A stretch of 64,000 nucleotides of DNA from JAJDTR01 sp965220415 (lineage in GTDB: Bacteria > Poribacteria > WGA-4E > JAJDTR01): positions 3,534,001-3,598,000 of the forward strand of contig OZ244829.1 in NCBI GenBank assembly GCA_965220415.1, written 5' to 3'. Below the pieces are notes generated by a model, which was not told where the DNA came from, did no database searches, and worked only from the letters and a program-made list of their open reading frames with translations. Position numbers and translations under genes: made by a program. This document shows positions 61,198 through 64,000 of this stretch, in pieces; the first letter of the stretch is position 1, and each line of letters starts with the position of its first letter.

Positions 61198-62733
61198 ATG
61201 CTTGCCACGGTGCAGAGCAGCGCAGTCATGGGCATTGATGCCTACATTGTTCAGGTAGAGATTGACATCGCGGATGGACTGCCCGCCTTCAATACGGTCG
61301 GGTTGCCGGATAGCGCGGTAAAAGAAAGTCGCGAGCGCGTGGCGGCGGCTATCAAGAACTCCGGTTTCTATTTTCCGACGACCCGAATCACGGCCAACCT
61401 CGCGCCCGCCGATGTGCGCAAGGAGGGCTCTGCCTTCGACCTGCCGATTGCTCTGGGCGTGTTGGCGGCTACGGCGCAAGTCCGCAGCGACCGCTTTGAC
61501 AAAACGCTAGTTTTGGGGGAGTTGGCGCTCGACGGGAGCATCCGCTCGGTGCGGGGTTGTCTGCCGACTGCAATCAATGCCAAAGAGAAGGGGTTCACCG
61601 GTGCCATTCTACCAAAAGCGAATGCCAAGGAAGGCGCAATTGTCGATGATTTGAATGTTTACCCCGTGGAATCGTTGCAGGAGGCGGTTCAGTTCCTGAA
61701 CGGCGAACGCACCATTGAGCCGTTTAAGTATAACATTCGGGAGGCGTTTCAGCAGCACTCGGAGTATATGATTGACTTCGTCGACGTGAAAGGGCAGGAA
61801 CATGTCAAGCGGGCGATCGAGGTTGCGGCGGCGGGCGGACACAATTTAATTATGATTGGACCGCCGGGATCAGGCAAAACGATGATTGCCAAGCGGATTC
61901 CGACTATTCTGCCCGACATGACACTGGACGAGGCGCTTGAGACGACAAAAATTCACAGCATCATGGGCTTTCTGGCAGATGACGTGCCGCTGATAGCCAC
62001 TCGCCCCTACCGTTCACCCCACCACACCATCTCCGATGCCGGGTTAATTGGCGGTGGGAAGTTTCCGCACCCCGGCGAGGTCAGCCTCTCGCACAACGGC
62101 GTGCTGTTTCTGGACGAGTTGCCGGAGTTTCGCAAGAATGTGCTCGAAGTGATGCGGCAACCGCTTGAAGACGGGCATGTGACGATTGCACGTGCTGCGG
62201 CCTCCTACACCTATCCCGCGAATTTCATGCTTGTGTCAGCGATGAACCCGTGCCCATGCGGGTTTTTCGGCGATTCGACCCGCGACTGCCGATGCTCGCC
62301 GCGGCAGATTCAGAACTACATCTCTCGCATTTCCGGTCCGCTGCTTGATCGAATTGACCTTCAGGTTGAGGTCCCGGCGGTCAAGTACAAAGATCTGTCG
62401 AGCGACTTCGCAGGCGAGCCGTCGGGGGATATTCGTAAGCGCGTACAGACCGCGCGCCGTATCCAACAGGATCGTTTCGCTCAAACGACGGTCTACTGCA
62501 ACGCAAATATGGAGTCCAAGCATCTCCGCGAGTTCTGTAAAGTCGAAGAAGACGCCCAAGAATTGCTGCGAGTCGCCATCACGCAGCTCGGTCTTAGCGC
62601 CCGCGCGTATGACCGCATTCTGAAAGTTGCGCGTACCATCGCCGACCTTGGGGGCAGCCTCACCATTGAGGGAGAGCATGTTTCGGAGGCGATACAGTAT
62701 CGCAGCTTGGATAGGAGTTTTTGGAACCGGTAA
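61198..62733 (+). CDS. comM: ComM/YifB-family AAA+ ATPase (Mg-chelatase-like)
   Basis: A 511-residue ComM/YifB protein. The N-terminal Lon-like domain starts MLATVQSSAVMGIDAYIV and has GLPDSAVKESRERV and NLAPADVRKEGSAFDLP. The AAA+ core has Walker A GPPGSGKTM near 221 and FLDELPEF as Walker B. A C-terminal zinc-finger-like NPCPCGFFGDSTRDCRCS lies near 350. ComM is a branch-migration helicase for natural transformation in Vibrio and others. GAGG precedes the ATG. A broken copy of the 5' end lies at 58738. Confidence 0.95.
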   Translation: MLATVQSSAVMGIDAYIVQVEIDIADGLPAFNTVGLPDSAVKESRERVAAAIKNSGFYFPTTRITANLAPADVRKEGSAFDLPIALGVLAATAQVRSDRFDKTLVLGELALDGSIRSVRGCLPTAINAKEKGFTGAILPKANAKEGAIVDDLNVYPVESLQEAVQFLNGERTIEPFKYNIREAFQQHSEYMIDFVDVKGQEHVKRAIEVAAAGGHNLIMIGPPGSGKTMIAKRIPTILPDMTLDEALETTKIHSIMGFLADDVPLIATRPYRSPHHTISDAGLIGGGKFPHPGEVSLSHNGVLFLDELPEFRKNVLEVMRQPLEDGHVTIARAAASYTYPANFMLVSAMNPCPCGFFGDSTRDCRCSPRQIQNYISRISGPLLDRIDLQVEVPAVKYKDLSSDFAGEPSGDIRKRVQTARRIQQDRFAQTTVYCNANMESKHLREFCKVEEDAQELLRVAITQLGLSARAYDRILKVARTIADLGGSLTIEGEHVSEAIQYRSLDRSFWNR

Positions 62734-62830
62734 GTCGGTGATTATAATCGAATACCATAGGTAGAAGCGCGCCGTCCTCTGTATCTTAGGCTTAAAAGCC
62801 CCCAAGTAATTAGCTGGAATGATCCTCAAT

Positions 62831-62923
62831 TCATTTTTCCTCTTGCATCATACCTTCTTCCGGAGAAGACGGCATAATCTTTCCTTCCTTACCTGTGTTA
62901 CCGGGGTTATTGCCAATAGACAT
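62831..62923 (-). CDS. Possible 30-residue peptide
   Basis: A minus-strand frame starting MSIGNNPGNTGKEGKIMPSS and ending QEEK, 23 bases after the lipoprotein stop. It is hydrophilic, has no signal and no clear ribosome site. It could be chance. Confidence 0.25.
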   Translation of the reverse strand: MSIGNNPGNTGKEGKIMPSSPEEGMMQEEK

Positions 62924-62946
62924 TGATTACATACCGCTTAAGCGTT

Positions 62947-63333
62947 TCACTTACGAGGCGGAATAAGTTCTATACGCCCGTTTTCGTCTGCAAGAGTAAT
63001 ACTTGCTTCAGAATCATCAGCTTCTAACGTTATCCTTGCTTCTCCTGGGCCGGATTCCATAACAATTCGCACACCCTGTGTCCCTAAGTTCATGTGCAAT
63101 CTGCCACTATTGCCCGACATTGTAATACCAGGGTCTCCAGTCTTTGAATCTGTAAACAGTGTTAATCTAGGAGTGCCTTCGTCATCGACTAAGGTTAATC
63201 GTTTGCACGTAATTTCTAGTTGCTCATGCGAACCGTCGATTTGAGCGAGCACGTTTGGAATTGTTCCTTGATTATCACACCCTGCCATCAAAACGATTGT
63301 CATCAAAATGAACGCTGAAATGCTGTTTTTCAT
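62947..63333 (-). CDS. Predicted lipoprotein, function unknown
   Basis: 128 residues with a clear lipoprotein signal (MKNSISAFILMTIVLMAGC). The rest is a run of short beta strands with repeated patterns: PRLTLFTDSKTGDPGITM, GRLHMNLGTQGVRIVMESG, ARITLEADDSEASITLAD. This suggests a small beta-solenoid or beta-sandwich. GGGAG precedes this ATG. The frame continues upstream in phase to an ATG at 63513 with a strong AAAGGAG site. It would add 60 residues (MKGIFEFIGLLNDSKERIAA and on) before the signal. Either two genes lost a stop between them, or the longer form is real. Confidence 0.6.
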   Translation of the reverse strand: MKNSISAFILMTIVLMAGCDNQGTIPNVLAQIDGSHEQLEITCKRLTLVDDEGTPRLTLFTDSKTGDPGITMSGNSGRLHMNLGTQGVRIVMESGPGEARITLEADDSEASITLADENGRIELIPPRK

Positions 63334-63513
63334 GATATGCTCCCAATAACATTGCGCTGATGTAAGGCCCAAATTCGTTAAATTGAAAATCGGGCTTTCC
63401 GTTTCATCGGGGGTTTTAAGTAGAAGCGCCGGCTCGTTTCCTACGGATATAAATGCGGCGATTCTTTCCTTACTATCGTTGAGCAATCCTATAAACTCAA
63501 AAATTCCTTTCAT

Positions 63514-64000
63514 TGTTTTTCTCCTTTAGAACCTGTTTGGAAATTAGTAATTGTTTAGTTCAGTCCAGAACTTACGCACCAACAGGAAATCGCGACCTGG
63601 AGAGGGATTTTCTATCACACTCCTTAATCAGTCGCTTGATTGCTCCTACATTACGCTCATTGTGTAGGAACAGGGATTAAACTGCAGCACGACGAACCAA
63701 CATTCCCAAAACAGATTGATGGACTAAACAGTTACGGAAATTAGATGGCAAACCATGTTTCGGCAATTTGGAGGTCAAAATTGTCCAAATTCCAAGTTAT
63801 TAACGTCCCAATTTGCCTTCCTCGAATTCTCGAAAGGCAAATTTAGAAATTTCAAACAGATTGCTAATCAAGATGGTTTGACTGTCCATAGTAACCCAAG
63901 TTTCAGTCATAACAGAGCAAAGTCCATGCCAAAACCAAAATCATACTTCAATTTAGACTCGGTGAATACGCTGCGTCAAGACAACACGGGGGTTCTAGGG
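63514..64000. other. Window end; 35-bp repeat and otherwise nothing clear
   Basis: A partial family A-like piece (ACTTACGCACC, CGCGACCTGGAGA) hosts a 35-bp repeat copy. After 63660 no gene, repeat or regulatory site is recognised. Confidence 0.4.
63604..63640 (+). repeat. 35-bp repeat at a different site in a family A fragment
   Basis: GGGATTTTCTATCACAC to CGCTTGATT. It is inserted after CGACCTGGAGA, a few bases to the left of the site used in family A copies 1 and 2. Confidence 0.65.

Noticed and set aside
1..64000. tRNA and rRNA genes
   Set aside because: I looked for GGTTCRANYCC T-arms, CCA ends and conserved rRNA stretches and found none; a tRNAscan-SE and Infernal run would settle it.

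Overview
The window is bacterial chromosome around a replication origin and most resembles Candidatus Poribacteria, or a close relative in the Planctomycetes/Latescibacteria neighbourhood. This is inferred from gene style, not a marker-gene match. The clues are a secreted LRR/cohesin/dockerin protein with a C-terminal NPFNPETWIPYQL-type sorting tail, DUF1501 and DUF1549/DUF1553 proteins beside a c-type cytochrome, a formylglycine sulfatase, an HpcH/HpaI aldolase, and very repeat-rich intergenic DNA.

Layout. Positions 1-4,505 hold a bipartite oriC on both sides of dnaA (minus strand), then rpmH; dnaN, rnpA and yidC are absent. From 4,583 to 10,661 come an AIR-synthase/HypE-like gene, ispH, a lipoprotein, hisC and a small coiled-coil protein. 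From 11,698 to 19,472 (minus strand) is a three-gene set encoding a giant secreted cytochrome/LRR/dockerin protein, a DUF1549/1553 protein and a DUF1501 protein. Positions 20,235-27,209 are mostly housekeeping: pyrD, a pyrB fused to a PyrI zinc domain, a dapF with one catalytic Cys replaced by Ser, a DUF4159 protein and a GatA-like amidase. Positions 27,344-30,358 carry an accessory module of a ParB-like protein, a QCASG-motif nuclease-like protein and a small PD-(D/E)XK-like protein. From 30,441 to 39,544 come E1alpha-E1beta-E2 of a 2-oxoacid dehydrogenase, a class III aminotransferase with an aldolase, LpoB with its COG3014 partner, and an SDR. Positions 39,880-42,907 are a second accessory stretch, with an HD phosphohydrolase, a YwgA-like protein, and a RelE-type toxin followed by an antitoxin-like TPR protein. 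From 42,982 to 52,361 (minus strand) lie a membrane metallopeptidase-TPR protein, an LRR/TIM-barrel/dockerin protein, a small coiled-coil protein, and leuS-rnj behind an apparent leucine attenuator. From 53,386 to 63,333 come a 1,726-residue exonuclease-RecQ-UvrD fusion, a GNAT protein, a sulfatase, comM and a lipoprotein.

The intergenic DNA is full of small non-autonomous repeats. Several families have terminal inverted repeats (MITE-like). The most striking is a unit of about 35 bp that begins GGGATCTCTATCGC and ends near CGCTTGATC. It is present in more than 20 copies, nearly all in the same orientation. It inserts cleanly into other repeats, into copies of itself and once in frame into a coding sequence. 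Occupied and empty sites can be compared directly inside the window.

The best candidates for something new are this 35-bp element, the leuS attenuator, the ParB/QCASG nuclease module, the exonuclease-RecQ-UvrD fusion and the PyrB-PyrI zinc-domain fusion. I found no tRNA, rRNA or CRISPR array by eye.
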